In this document: positions 43,583 to 54,236 of the stretch, in pieces | Numbering within the stretch: position 1 is the stretch's first letter | Layout: each line of letters opens with the position of its first letter | Source: JAMZMI01 sp963848175 | Lineage (GTDB): Bacteria; Bacteroidota; Bacteroidia; Cytophagales; Cyclobacteriaceae | NCBI GenBank assembly: GCA_963848175.1 | Contig: CAWKCO010000011.1 | Span: forward strand, 124,001-188,000 | Reading direction: 5' to 3' | Length of the DNA: 64,000 nt | Program-made: the position numbers and the translations under genes | The notes under the pieces: generated by a model | What the model was told of the DNA's origin: nothing | The model's database searches: none | What the model saw: only the letters and a program-made list of their open reading frames with translations

Positions 43583-45947
43583 CTAATTTCTCGCTCCAAA
43601 CATCACCCTCGCTTTCCAGCTAATAGCCAAAGTAATAAATCCCACCACCGTCACAGAGCTAATGGGCATCAGTACGGCAGATAAAAGCGGTGTGAGATTT
43701 CCCGACACGGCAAAAGACATACCCACAATATTGTACAAAAAGGAAAGACCAAAAGCTGCGTAAACCACCCACATGGCATAGCGGGTCATTTTCATAAATC
43801 TTGAAATATCCTCCAGCCGATCTCCCTGAACGATTGCATCGCACGAAGGAGAAAACTGATGCATGTCTTCAGCCACGGCCAACCCCACGTGTGCTTGCTT
43901 TAGCGCCCCTGCATCATTGAGTCCATCACCAGTCATCAGCGTAGCATTTTCCTCCTGAGATTTGATATATGCCAGCTTGTCTTCTGGTTTTTGATTGAAT
44001 TTCAAATCGTAAAAATAAGGTTCGAGATTGCGCCGCTCCTGATCATTATCACCAGAAAGCAAATGCAACTTATAGTGATCTTTCAGGTTTTTCAACACCT
44101 CAAACATCCCTTCTCTGTACCCCACTTGAAAAGTAAAATACCCAACCAGCCTACCATCAATCATAACATGAGAAGCGGACTGCCCGACTATAGGCGATGC
44201 ACCGCAAAAGTTCGCAGAACCAATTTTCACTTCAACACCAGCAACACTGGATTTTATCCCCTGCCCTTTCACCTCTTCAAAAGACTGTAATGGAAGCACT
44301 TGTGTTTCGCCAACCCAGCGACTGATTTGCCTACTGTATGGATGAAAACTATTCGTTACGACCGATTTGATCAACTGCCGCTGCTCCTGTGCCAAATCTG
44401 CTCCATGAAACTGAGCGCTATTTTTTTTACTTGAAGTCAAAGTCCCCGTTTTGTCAAAAACGATCGACTTGATTTGCGAAAGCTTCTCTACTACATCTGC
44501 ATTTTTTAAATAAAGCTTTTGACGGCCAAGCACCCTCATCGTATGCCCATAAGCAAACGGCACAGATAGCGCCAGCGCACATGGGCACGCCACGATCAAA
44601 ACCGATGACACCACCTGCCAAACAAGCGATGCGTCATTCCAATACCAATACACCCCACTACACAGTGCAATAGCTAGCACCACAAACGTAAAATAGCTAC
44701 TGATCCTGTCGATGCTCACCTTAAAAGACTGATCTCTGTCAGATTCAAAAACATCTTGATTCCATAGACTAGTGAGATAGCTAGACGACACATTTTTACT
44801 CACCCTCACACAGATAGGAGGGCCTGAGTGTTTGCCTCCAGCGTACAGCAACTCACCCTTAATTTTCTGTTCGGCAACAGCTTCTCCAGTCACAAAACTG
44901 TAATCAATATTGGCCTCTCCTTCCTCTAGCACAGCATCCACAGGCAGTATCTCATCATTGTGAATGACCAACACATCTCCAACGGCAATGTCTTCTACTT
45001 GAATATAGACCGAAGCTTCATTTTCCCTTTTCTCAACCGCTATAGGAAAAAACGACTTAAAATCTCGCTCAAACGAGAGCGCCTGATAAGACTTACTTTG
45101 AAACCACTTGCCCACCAACAGGAAAAAAACCAGCCCATTCATAGAGTCAAGATAGCCAGTACCTAACCCCTGAGATATTTCAAAAACACTTCTGATAAAA
45201 AGTGTGAGGATGCCAAAAACAATGGGCAAATCAATATTCACAAATCGTTTTCTCAGTCCAGCAAGAGCAGATTTAAAATAGTCGGAAGCTGCATAAAAAA
45301 GAACTAGGCAGTGCCAAGAGCACATTGAGCAATCCGAAATACAGCTTAAAATCCCCTTCGAGGAGAAAATTTTGATCCAAGTAATCTGGCAAACTCAGAA
45401 ACATGGAGTTCCCAAAACAAAATCCTGCCACGGCTATTTTCAGCCCCAAAACATTGGATTTCTTCATTTTGGCAGCACCCTTCTTTGAGCCTAGATTGAT
45501 TTCTGGTTCGTACCCTAGCTCACTCAGAAAAGTCACCAATCGTTTCAGAGTCAGGTCAGACTTTCGAAATGTAACATTGAGTTCCTTTTTGATAAAAAAT
45601 ACGCGCGCTTGTTGCACGCCAGGAAGAAGCCGATCCAAATTCTCTAGTAACCAAATACAGGAACTACAATGGATAGACGGAATAAAAAGCGTTATACGAG
45701 CAATTTGCTCACTATCAAAATCTAGAAGTTGTGAAACCACCTGCTCATTGTCCAGGTAGGCAAAACTGCTCGCCTCGCTCTTGATGCCGGGTGCGCTGTT
45801 GAGCTCGTAGTAGTCTTTGAGCCCGTTTGCATTGAGGATTTCATAAACAGAAACGCACCCTTGACAACAAAACGCTTTTTCATCGAAGGCAATTTCTTCT
45901 CTTATCTCATCTCCACAGTGAAAGCAATGGCTCGTGTCTTTTGTCAT
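43583..45947 (-). pseudogene. ccoI: CcoI/FixI-type copper P-type ATPase, single-base frameshift
   Basis: Joined length is about 788 residues. N-terminus from ATG 45947: CFHCGDEIREEI and CCQGCVSVYEIL (the cysteine-rich FixI/CcoI start), a metal-binding domain with IHCSSCIWLLEN, then membrane helices. The frame breaks near 45300: LLALPSSF must continue into YAASDYFKSALAGLRKRF, which lies in the neighbouring frame; one T too many in the run at 45295-45300 explains it. The rest has the VACPCALALS membrane motif, IVFDKTGTLTSS and LMTGDGLNDAGAL. The pump supplies copper for cbb3 oxidase assembly. No ccoN or ccoS is adjacent, so it stands apart from the oxidase genes here. Confidence 0.85.
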
Positions 45948-46104
45948 AGAAGCTAAAACGGCCAACTATCATATATGAAGGCCTAAATTTAACTGCAATT
46001 TCGGGAATGCTTCAGAGCATATCAGTGGGCTGCATTAGGTGAGAAACTGATTTTTGTCAGGTATAGCCAAAAGTCTGAATTCAGTGATATTGAAAGACTA
46101 AATC

Positions 46105-46686
46105 CTACTTCTGCTTGGGAGGCTTGCACTCATAACACCACTCAGAAAAAGTCTCAAGCTGAGCCAAAACAACCTGATGCTCTTGTGCGAGCAAAACATC
46201 ATTCTCTCCAAGACTGGTGGATTTCTGCACTCGGGCAGTTTCCGCATTCAGTGCCTGCTGAAGATTCTCGAATATCGGCTGAAAGAAACTTACCCTGGAA
46301 AAAGCACCCTTTTGCTCATTCAGCTCTTTTCTAAATTTCCTTACATACAGCTCTGTTAGATCAAAATGATATTGAGCAAAACTCAGTAATTGATAGGCCA
46401 CCACTGAATCTGGCGCTATGATCACCGCTGCTGAAGGATTGAAAATCGCTTTTACTTTAGAGTTGAAGTTCTTTGTGAACATAAATTCATAAGAATTCAT
46501 TTGGAAACTGAAGTCCATGGTCGTCCCGGTATATACCGAGTAGGTTCGCAAATTTTCGTTTATCTCAGATTCTGGAGATTGAAAATGTGAAAGTTTCAAG
46601 TCAAAACCTGATTGCCATTGCTCAATTTTTTGAGCACTCACTGACAAAGCGGCCAACAATAAAATCAAGGCTAAAAATCGCACCAT
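46105..46686 (-). CDS. Secreted protein of unknown function, downstream of hslU
   Basis: 193 residues. A clear signal peptide (MVRFLALILLLAALSVSAQ) precedes a mixed alpha/beta body with VAYQLLSFAQYHFDLTELYV and several amphipathic helices, closing with a cysteine pair in WCYECKPPKQK. No family recognised. Only 6 bp separate its start from the hslU stop, so it is the last gene of the lon-porQ-hslU group. Helical segments rich in Gln/Glu could bind another envelope protein; no function is claimed. Confidence 0.75.
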   Translation of the reverse strand: MVRFLALILLLAALSVSAQKIEQWQSGFDLKLSHFQSPESEINENLRTYSVYTGTTMDFSFQMNSYEFMFTKNFNSKVKAIFNPSAAVIIAPDSVVAYQLLSFAQYHFDLTELYVRKFRKELNEQKGAFSRVSFFQPIFENLQQALNAETARVQKSTSLGENDVLLAQEHQVVLAQLETFSEWCYECKPPKQK

Positions 46687-46692
46687 TTTTAA

Positions 46693-48069
46693 CTACAGTA
46701 TATACTGACTCAAATCCCTGTTTTTCACCAAACCAGCCAATCGCTCTAGCACCATATCTCGTGTGATTACGATCTTAGAATTGGCTCCAATAGTATCAGG
46801 AATATCAAAAAGTATATCATTGAGCAGCTTGCTCATGACTGTATGCAGCCTTCTAGCTCCAATATTTTCCACTTCTGAGTTGATTCTAAAAGCCATTTCT
46901 GCGAGCTCCTCCAAAGCATCTTGCTCAAAACTGAGACTCACATCTTCTGCCTCCACGAGCGCAGTATATTGTTTGGTTAGGGCATTTTTAGGCTCCTGCA
47001 AAATGCGCAAGAAATCATCTTTGGTCAGACTCTCCAGCTCTACTCTAATCGGAAAACGTCCCTGAAGCTCAGGAATCAAATCTGATGGCTTGCTTACGTG
47101 AAAAGCACCAGCAGCTACAAACAGAATATGATCCGTATGCACTACCCCATATTTGGTATTTACGGCACTACCTTCCACAATCGGAAGCAAATCTCGCTGA
47201 ACGCCCTCACGACTCACATCTGCGCCACCTTTACCTCCACCACTATTAGCTATTTTATCTATTTCATCAATGAAAATTATGCCTGTATTCTCTGCTTTCC
47301 ACAGTGCCTCTTCTTTCACCTCATCCATGTCGATGAGTTTAGAAGTTTCCTCCTCCATCAATATCTTTCTCGCTTCAGCGATAGTCACCTTGCGCTTCTT
47401 CACTTTTTTAGGCATCATGTTGCCGAGCATTTCTTGAATGTTGATCATAGATGCCTCGTCCATGCCCCCACCTATCATTCCCACTCCTGGCGCAGCGGAC
47501 TGCTTCACATCAATCTCTATTTTGCGCTCATCCATTTCTCCGTTCAAGATTTTCTCCTTGAAACGTAGGCGAGTTTGTTCGTTTAGCTCGTGCTCATCGC
47601 TAGGATTATCATTGCCCAGTCCTGCCAATTGTGCATTTTTCGCGCCTTTCAGAGGCGGAATCAGGATATCTAAAATAATCCCGTTGACGATCTCAACCGC
47701 CTTTTCTTTTACCTCTTCTTTCTTCGCCACTTTCACGATATTGATAGATTGCTCTACCAAATCCCGCACCATGCTCTCCACATCACGCCCTACATATCCC
47801 ACTTCAGTAAATTTCGAAGCTTCCACTTTCGTGAAAGGAGCATCCGCAATTTTGGCCAGTCTGCGAGCAATTTCCGTCTTTCCCACACCCGTAGCACCTA
47901 TCATCAAAATGTTGTTCGGCACAATTTCGCCTTGAATCTCCGTTTTCACATTCATGCGCCTCCATCGGTTACGCAAAGCGATGGCTACATTCTTTTTTGC
48001 ATCGTTTTGTCCAATGATATATTTGTCCAACTCTGCAACGACCTCTTTTGGTGTAAGATTTTTATTCAT
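46693..48069 (-). CDS. hslU: ATP-dependent protease ATPase subunit HslU
   Basis: 458 residues from ATG 48069 (an adjacent ATG at 48072 is equally possible). AAA+ unfoldase of the HslUV protease: NNILMIGATGVGKTEIARRL (Walker A), the intermediate domain in the middle, IIFIDEIDKIANSGG (Walker B), and the pore/sensor region ending RDLSQYIL, the C-terminal tail that docks into HslV. The partner hslV is not in the window, which is common in Bacteroidota where the two are unlinked. It lies in the run of protein-quality and envelope genes lon-porQ-hslU on the minus strand. Confidence 0.97.
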   Translation of the reverse strand: MNKNLTPKEVVAELDKYIIGQNDAKKNVAIALRNRWRRMNVKTEIQGEIVPNNILMIGATGVGKTEIARRLAKIADAPFTKVEASKFTEVGYVGRDVESMVRDLVEQSINIVKVAKKEEVKEKAVEIVNGIILDILIPPLKGAKNAQLAGLGNDNPSDEHELNEQTRLRFKEKILNGEMDERKIEIDVKQSAAPGVGMIGGGMDEASMINIQEMLGNMMPKKVKKRKVTIAEARKILMEEETSKLIDMDEVKEEALWKAENTGIIFIDEIDKIANSGGGKGGADVSREGVQRDLLPIVEGSAVNTKYGVVHTDHILFVAAGAFHVSKPSDLIPELQGRFPIRVELESLTKDDFLRILQEPKNALTKQYTALVEAEDVSLSFEQDALEELAEMAFRINSEVENIGARRLHTVMSKLLNDILFDIPDTIGANSKIVITRDMVLERLAGLVKNRDLSQYIL

Positions 48070-48128
48070 CATGTAATTCAATATTATCTCAGGATTAAAC
48101 AGGCATACAACATAATGGATGCCTAATC

Positions 48129-49127
48129 CTATAAAATTTTTCTGTAACTGTGAAAATTGGTATGAAGACTAATAAAATTAGCTCCTCCAGAAGCGTGATA
48201 GGTTGCTCTGGCATATCTAAAAGTAAGTCTCTTTACTTTCAAAGATAGTCCATAAGAAAATCCAGCGCCTCCACCTAAGTCATCCAAACTCAATTCTCTT
48301 TTTCGCAAGTGATTGTATCCAAACTGCAATTGTAAGCTCCTGTTCAAAATAAGTTCCGCACCCAAATTCACTCTTCTAAAAATACGATCTGCAGCTGCAC
48401 TCGTGCTCGATCGCTTTTCTGCATTTTCTGGGGTGAAAACCAGATTTTGTTCTACCAGATTATAAGCAGTTATCGTAAAACGAAAAGGCATGTGATCTGG
48501 CTTTACCGAAACGCCAGCCTGTACATCAAAAGGCAAAGTGGAAGTTTCAGCAGCATAATAATCTGCCAGTTTGAAACCAAAATTTTTGAACACCAAACCA
48601 AAAGTAAGATCATGCTGTGGCGAACGATAAATTCCACCTAAATCAAAAGTCATGGCAGTAGCACCGTAAGTTTCAATGCTACTGTGTGCCAGTTTCATAT
48701 TTACCCCAAGGGTAAATGCTCCCGCCTGATGGGCTTTGCCTAGTGCAATCACATAATCATTGGCTCTGAAAGTACCCTCTTCCGCCCCAGTATCGTCTGT
48801 TTGAGTAAACTCACCATAATTGAGATAGGTCAGACCCACAGCCACTGGCCCAGCCTTTCCAAAATCTCCGTAGTAGCTTCCCGAAAAGACATTGATACCC
48901 TGAAAGTATGGATTGAAATTCAAAGAAACATCCTGTACCGTGACAGAATCCAGTACCGCCGGATTATTCAAAAACTGCATGATGTCACCATCAGCAAGTG
49001 AAACCATCGTACCACCTAGCGCTGCACTTCGCGCTCCCGATGGCAGCTCCAAAGCCTGAAACTGCCCCCACTGCGCATGAGCGGTGTAGGTTACTATCAA
49101 CAAAACAAACGCAGTGAGTGCTCTCAA
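48129..49127 (-). CDS. porQ: Type IX secretion system protein PorQ
   Basis: 332 residues with a signal peptide ending at AHAQ. The beginning LPSGARSAALGGTMVSLADG, LNNPAVLDSV and the closing FRYARATYHASGGANFISLH match PorQ, an outer-membrane barrel of the FadL/OmpP1 type in the T9SS. In P. gingivalis PorQ anchors PorZ at the surface for cargo processing. The gene is back-to-back with lon (its start abuts the lon stop), so the two are co-transcribed. The two T9SS-type C-terminal domains in this window are consistent with an active secretion system. Confidence 0.92.
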   Translation of the reverse strand: MRALTAFVLLIVTYTAHAQWGQFQALELPSGARSAALGGTMVSLADGDIMQFLNNPAVLDSVTVQDVSLNFNPYFQGINVFSGSYYGDFGKAGPVAVGLTYLNYGEFTQTDDTGAEEGTFRANDYVIALGKAHQAGAFTLGVNMKLAHSSIETYGATAMTFDLGGIYRSPQHDLTFGLVFKNFGFKLADYYAAETSTLPFDVQAGVSVKPDHMPFRFTITAYNLVEQNLVFTPENAEKRSSTSAAADRIFRRVNLGAELILNRSLQLQFGYNHLRKRELSLDDLGGGAGFSYGLSLKVKRLTFRYARATYHASGGANFISLHTNFHSYRKIL

Positions 49128-51596
49128 TTAGCTTTTCTTTTCTTCTGGAATAATAAACTTGATAGGATTCTGGGTTTTCACATCTAATAACGCAATATCC
49201 AGTACTTGTTGTACGCTGGTCACAAAGTGAATTTTCAAATCTTTGATATAAGACTCGTTGATCTCCTCAATATCGCGAGAATTCCGCTCGCACATGATGA
49301 TTTCTTTGATTCCTGCTCGCTTCGCCGCAAGAATTTTTTCTTTGATACCACCTACAGGAAGCACCTTGCCTCTCAGCGTTATCTCCCCTGTCATAGCCAG
49401 CTTTTTCAAAATCATTCTTTGCGTATAAACAGAAGCCAAAGCCGTGAGCATCGTGATACCTGCCGATGGCCCATCTTTAGGAATAGCTCCGGCTGGCACG
49501 TGTACGTGCAAGTCGTAATGATCAAAAACCTGATAATTGATTTCAAGCGATTCGGCATTGGATCTCAAGTAAGAAAGTGCCGTCATAGCCGATTCTTTCA
49601 TCACATCACCTAGCTGCCCAGATAATGTCAACTTACCTTTTCCTCGACTTAAACTCGCTTCTATATAAAGAATATCACCACCAGAAGGCGTCCATGCTAA
49701 GCCTGTAGCCACACCTGGCAGCTTATTGTCTTCATAGTATTCTTTGTCAAATATCTCAGCACCCAAAATTTTGCGCACCTGCTCTCCAGTGATTTTGCTA
49801 TCGTATTCCTCCTCCATTGCTATGGATTTGGCAATGTTACGAATCACAGAAGCCACCTTTCTGTCCAGCCCTCTCACACCAGACTCACGCGTATAATCTT
49901 CGATGATTTTTTTGATAGCCGTCTTATCGAAAGTGATGTCTTTGGTTTTCAAACCATGCTCTTCCCTTTGCTTTGGAATCAAATGTTTCTTGGCGATCTC
50001 CAACTTTTCCTCCATAGTATAGCCAGTGATATCAATGATCTCCATACGGTCGCGCAGTGCTGGCTGTATGGTATCGAGTGAGTTGGCCGTAGCTATGAAA
50101 AGTACCTTAGAAAGGTCGTAATCAACCTCTAGGTAATTGTCTTTAAAAGTATTGTTCTGCTCTGGATCCAGTACTTCAAGTAATGCAGAAGAGGGATCTC
50201 CCCGAAAATCAGAACTTACCTTATCAATTTCATCCAAGATGAAAACTGGATTGGATGTACCCGCTCGTTTGATATTTTGAATCACCTTTCCAGGCATGGC
50301 GCCAATGTAAGTCTTTCTATGCCCACGAATTTCCGCTTCATCATGCACTCCTCCAAGCGACATTCGGATGTATTTTCTATTGAGCGATTCCGCAATGGAC
50401 TTGCCAAGAGAAGTTTTACCCACTCCCGGAGGGCCATAGAGACAAAGAATTGGCCCTTTCAGATCATTTTTCAGCTTTCTAACTGCCAAATACTCCAAAA
50501 TTCTCTCTTTTACTTTGTCTAAGCCGAAATGATCTTTGTCCAAAATCTTTTTGGCACGTTTCAAATCAAAATTATCATCTGTGGCCTCACCCCATGGCAA
50601 ATCCACAAGCAACTCGGCATAATTCATCGCCACGGGATATTCCGCAGCTGCGGGATTCATGCGAGTGATTTTATCCAATTCCTTTACGAAATGGGCTTTC
50701 ACTTCATCATTCCACTTTTTATCTTTTGCTTTTGCCCTCAGCGCATTTACTTCCTGATCCGAACCATCTTGCCCTAGCTCGTCTTGCAGCACCTTCATCT
50801 GCTGACGCAAATAGTAATCTCTTTGCTGCTGATCGATATCAGAATGCACTTTGGATGCGATCTCGTGTTTCAATTGAAGCACCTCAATATCACGAAGCAT
50901 AAATTGCAGTAATTTCTCTGCTCGCTTTTTTGGATCGCCTATTTCCAACAATGTCTGCTTTTCTGCCACTTCGGCATTCACATTAGAAGAAAGAAAATGC
51001 GTCAGGAAAGAATAATTGTCAATGTTTTCAAGTGCCTCTTTAGCCTCTTTCGGAATCTCAGGGTTTAGCTTCAACACCTTATTGGCGGCTTGCTTTAGAG
51101 ACTGGGTAATGACGTCCACTTCGTTATCGGTCATCTCACCTTCATCCTCCAAAATCTGATATTTTGCAGTAATAAAAGGATCTTCCTGAATGGATTCAGT
51201 TAGTTTAATGCGCTTTTGCCCTTGAATTATAATGGTCGTATTTCCATCTGGCAATACAAGCATTTTTAGTATTTTGGCAATACAACCAACCTCATACAAA
51301 TCCTCGAATGCAGGTTCCTCTATCCTGTTTTTTTGCGCAACCACACCAATAATGCGGTTGCCTTTATAGGCCTTTTTCACCAAGCGAATGGATTTGGTTC
51401 GCCCCACCGTGATTGGAAGCACTACACCAGGGAATAAAACGGTGTTTTTTATAGGCAGAATGGCCAAGTCTTTAGGAAAATCCTTGTCTTGTACCATCTC
51501 AGTATCCTCAATGGTCTCGATGTGTATCAATTCTCCAGACTCATCATCTAATATATTATCAAGCATCAAAGAATTGTCAGATTTATTTGTAAACAT
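49128..51596 (-). CDS. lon: ATP-dependent protease Lon
   Basis: 822 residues. N-terminal substrate domain (LAILPIKNTVLFPGVVLPIT), coiled middle, ATPase with LYGPPGVGKTSLGKSIA and FILDEIDKVSSDFRGDPSSA, and a C-terminal serine-lysine protease domain with the catalytic Ser in PKDGPSAGITM and Lys in GGIKEKILAAKRAG. Degrades damaged and regulatory proteins in the cytoplasm. Full length. ATG 51596 gives a short acidic start typical of Bacteroidota homologues (LDNILDDESGE). First gene of the minus-strand group that continues with porQ, hslU and a secreted protein. Confidence 0.98.
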   Translation of the reverse strand: MFTNKSDNSLMLDNILDDESGELIHIETIEDTEMVQDKDFPKDLAILPIKNTVLFPGVVLPITVGRTKSIRLVKKAYKGNRIIGVVAQKNRIEEPAFEDLYEVGCIAKILKMLVLPDGNTTIIIQGQKRIKLTESIQEDPFITAKYQILEDEGEMTDNEVDVITQSLKQAANKVLKLNPEIPKEAKEALENIDNYSFLTHFLSSNVNAEVAEKQTLLEIGDPKKRAEKLLQFMLRDIEVLQLKHEIASKVHSDIDQQQRDYYLRQQMKVLQDELGQDGSDQEVNALRAKAKDKKWNDEVKAHFVKELDKITRMNPAAAEYPVAMNYAELLVDLPWGEATDDNFDLKRAKKILDKDHFGLDKVKERILEYLAVRKLKNDLKGPILCLYGPPGVGKTSLGKSIAESLNRKYIRMSLGGVHDEAEIRGHRKTYIGAMPGKVIQNIKRAGTSNPVFILDEIDKVSSDFRGDPSSALLEVLDPEQNNTFKDNYLEVDYDLSKVLFIATANSLDTIQPALRDRMEIIDITGYTMEEKLEIAKKHLIPKQREEHGLKTKDITFDKTAIKKIIEDYTRESGVRGLDRKVASVIRNIAKSIAMEEEYDSKITGEQVRKILGAEIFDKEYYEDNKLPGVATGLAWTPSGGDILYIEASLSRGKGKLTLSGQLGDVMKESAMTALSYLRSNAESLEINYQVFDHYDLHVHVPAGAIPKDGPSAGITMLTALASVYTQRMILKKLAMTGEITLRGKVLPVGGIKEKILAAKRAGIKEIIMCERNSRDIEEINESYIKDLKIHFVTSVQQVLDIALLDVKTQNPIKFIIPEEKKS

Positions 51597-51750
51597 ATAT
51601 GCACGTCAAATTGGCAGACTACTGCCTCAAAATATCAATTATGAAAGTGGCATTGCTTAAACTCAATAGCTGTGCCAAATTAGCTATCGTAGTTCAAAAC
51701 CTATTATCTTTAGCCTGAAATCTAGAAGTGTCTGCCGAAAAGACATATAT

Positions 51751-53778
51751 ATGAGGAGAGTTGTTGTGCGTATTGTTTTTTTTCTAGTCTTTGCTTCATT
51801 TTGGTCAACTGCTTTAATTGCACAAGAAAACCCTATTCGCCGTACTACACAGGGTTTTCAGCTGGACAGTCTACCCGGTGATATCAATTTAAACATCTAC
51901 AATTTTAAAAATATCAACAAGCTGGGTCACTACTATGACCAAAGCAAGATGACATATATGCGCAAACTTGAAAAAGAGCAGCGCTGGGAAGAACTATATG
52001 TCACACTACAAGACTATGTTTCAAAATTTGGTATTCAAAATTTCTACAAAGACACACGCCTGATCTGGCGACTCGCCAAATTGACAGAGCTATTTGGTGA
52101 TTTTGAGGCTGCCAGAGATCTCTACCGCCTTGTCCTTCGACATCACCATTTGGGAATCAACATCAATGAGATTGAACTTTATTACGATTCTCTTAATAAT
52201 CAGGAAGCTGCACAATACGTACCGCTTGACTACTATTATGAACTAGTAGAATACCGAAAGCTGATAGATACTTTGCGACCTCCTCGTGGGATTTTATTGA
52301 ACATGGGTGCAGAAATCAATAGTCCAGTGGCAGATTATGGCCCTACATTGAACGTGCAAAATGATGTTTTGCTTTTCACTTCCAAAAGAAATAAGCTTGA
52401 TTTAACCATTCATCGTCAGCCAAACGAAGATTTGTTTTATAGCAAAAAGGATGAATACGGAAACTGGTCAAAAGCCAAAGATTTTGAGCAAATCAACTCC
52501 AGATACAATGAAGGCTCGGCCTATTTGTCTCGAAGTGGAAAGACCTTGTACTTTTCGCGCTGCGACTGCATGGAATGTATTGGAGATTGTGACCTTTTCA
52601 GCGCACAGCTACAGCCCGACAGCACATGGGGGCAAATAGAAAATTTGGGCATCAACGTGAACAGTGTAAGTTGGGATTCCCACCCTTCACTTTCCCATAC
52701 GGAAGACACGCTATATTTTGCATCCGATAGGATTGGTGGGTTTGGCTTGTCGGACATTTATTTTACATTCAAAACCAAAGATGGAAAATGGGCGCCTGCA
52801 CAAAATCTTGGCCCAATCATCAATACTCGAAACAATGACGTAAGTCCTTTTTATCACCCGGTCTACAACATTCTCTACTTTAGCTCCAATGGTCAGCTCT
52901 ATAACTTTGGTGAATTTGATATCTACAAATCGCACAATATCAAAGATGAATGGAGCGAGCCTTACAATATCGGGCCATTGGTAAATGGTCAGGGCAGTGA
53001 ATTTTACTTTACGATAGACTCCAACTCCGAACTGTTGTTTTATGCTCGATCCATTTCAAGAGACCTGAACAAACAAGATATTTATTCCTTCCCACTACCG
53101 ATGGAAGCTCAACCACTCGCCACCACCAAGGTGACTGGCTCGCTTCTTGACAGCCTGACAGGTGAGGCTTTTAAAGGAATAGTCTCGATCATTGATTTGG
53201 ATAAAGGTGTAGAAGTGGCACCAAAGTACCTGAGAGAAGACGGATCGTTTGAGTTTGACCTGATCAACGAACGTAATTATCTTTTGGTCATCCAAGGTGA
53301 TGACTTTTTCAGAATTGAAGATGCCTTTTTCCTCAATGGCCCAACGGAACTAAGGAAAGTAACCGAGCCCCTGGCCAGTCGTGTGAAATTTGAGTCTATT
53401 GAATTTGACAATGGTCGAGCAGAGCTTAAAAAAGAAATGTATGCCGATTTAAATAAGATTGTCAATTTCCTCTATGACAACCCAAATTTTAAACTAAAAA
53501 TCGCAGGGCATACGGATTCCTATGGCTCAGCGCAGTTTAATTTAGATTTATCGAAAGCTCGAGCTCGAAATATCAGAGACTATATGGTAGAGTTTGCGGG
53601 AATAGAAACTGAAAGGGTTCAATATGAGGGCTATGGGAGCACAAAACCTATTGTAGAAGAAATCACTGAATTTGATAAGGCGCTAAATCGAAGGGTTGAA
53701 TTTGAAATTTACCGCCCTGCTCCTCCTGTGCCAGTAGATGAAAGTGCTCCGAATACTGAGACGGAAGGCCAGCGATAA
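51751..53778 (+). CDS. PorE-like protein: helical repeats, beta-propeller, CRD and OmpA domain
   Basis: 675 residues. Signal peptide (residues 1-25), helical region at ~50-140 that may be TPR-like, then PD40-type propeller repeats (LYFSRCDCMECIGDCDLF; TLYFASDRIGGFGLSDIYF; ILYFSSNGQLYNFGEFDIY), a small beta domain at ~455-535 like carboxypeptidase-regulatory folds, and a C-terminal OmpA peptidoglycan-binding domain (KIAGHTDSYGSAQFNLDLSK, RARNIRDYM). This order matches PorE, a T9SS subunit that links the machine to peptidoglycan, and PorQ lies on the other strand nearby. There is no lipobox, unlike P. gingivalis PorE, so a general OmpA/PD40 protein remains possible. Confidence 0.85.
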   Translation: MRRVVVRIVFFLVFASFWSTALIAQENPIRRTTQGFQLDSLPGDINLNIYNFKNINKLGHYYDQSKMTYMRKLEKEQRWEELYVTLQDYVSKFGIQNFYKDTRLIWRLAKLTELFGDFEAARDLYRLVLRHHHLGININEIELYYDSLNNQEAAQYVPLDYYYELVEYRKLIDTLRPPRGILLNMGAEINSPVADYGPTLNVQNDVLLFTSKRNKLDLTIHRQPNEDLFYSKKDEYGNWSKAKDFEQINSRYNEGSAYLSRSGKTLYFSRCDCMECIGDCDLFSAQLQPDSTWGQIENLGINVNSVSWDSHPSLSHTEDTLYFASDRIGGFGLSDIYFTFKTKDGKWAPAQNLGPIINTRNNDVSPFYHPVYNILYFSSNGQLYNFGEFDIYKSHNIKDEWSEPYNIGPLVNGQGSEFYFTIDSNSELLFYARSISRDLNKQDIYSFPLPMEAQPLATTKVTGSLLDSLTGEAFKGIVSIIDLDKGVEVAPKYLREDGSFEFDLINERNYLLVIQGDDFFRIEDAFFLNGPTELRKVTEPLASRVKFESIEFDNGRAELKKEMYADLNKIVNFLYDNPNFKLKIAGHTDSYGSAQFNLDLSKARARNIRDYMVEFAGIETERVQYEGYGSTKPIVEEITEFDKALNRRVEFEIYRPAPPVPVDESAPNTETEGQR

Positions 53779-54236
53779 GGCAATCTAAAAAAGCACCCCT
53801 GAGTCGACAAAAACCTCTTTGCACGGCTAACTAAGGTATTCTTTCAAGAAATACCACCGACTCACACAATAGATGGACAACTGTTGAAGTACGAACCGTT
53901 CATGGAAATTCTTGTGGTGAAATTTTGAAAATAATAAATTATGATTATATTTAGTAATCATTTCATAACAAAACATTCATTTCAATGCGAAATCACACGA
54001 CAAAGTGCCGATTGATTGCAATCAGATCCATTGGATTACGAGGATTGCAGCCAATCTTTAATAACTAGCCTCCCGTCTTCACCGTTTCCATTTCTTCTTT
54101 CATTTTCAAGTATAATCCACGCAACAAATTCTCCTGCTTTTTTCAAAAATGTGGCTTGTAATCATATGCATAATTATGCCCTGTGGTTAAATGAAAGTTG
54201 ATCCTCATTAATTTTTAATCATTTTACCAAACGACA
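53779..54236. other. Intergenic region with a short hairpin
   Basis: ATGATTA (53941-53947) and TAATCAT (53955-53961) form a stem around TATTTAG. No gene: a 61-codon opening at 54016-54201 has no family pattern. The stretch just before 54237 presumably carries the promoter of the next gene but shows no consensus. Confidence 0.45.

Noticed and set aside
54016..54201. 61-codon reading frame
   Set aside because: Composition and context look like an untranslated leader; no family pattern.
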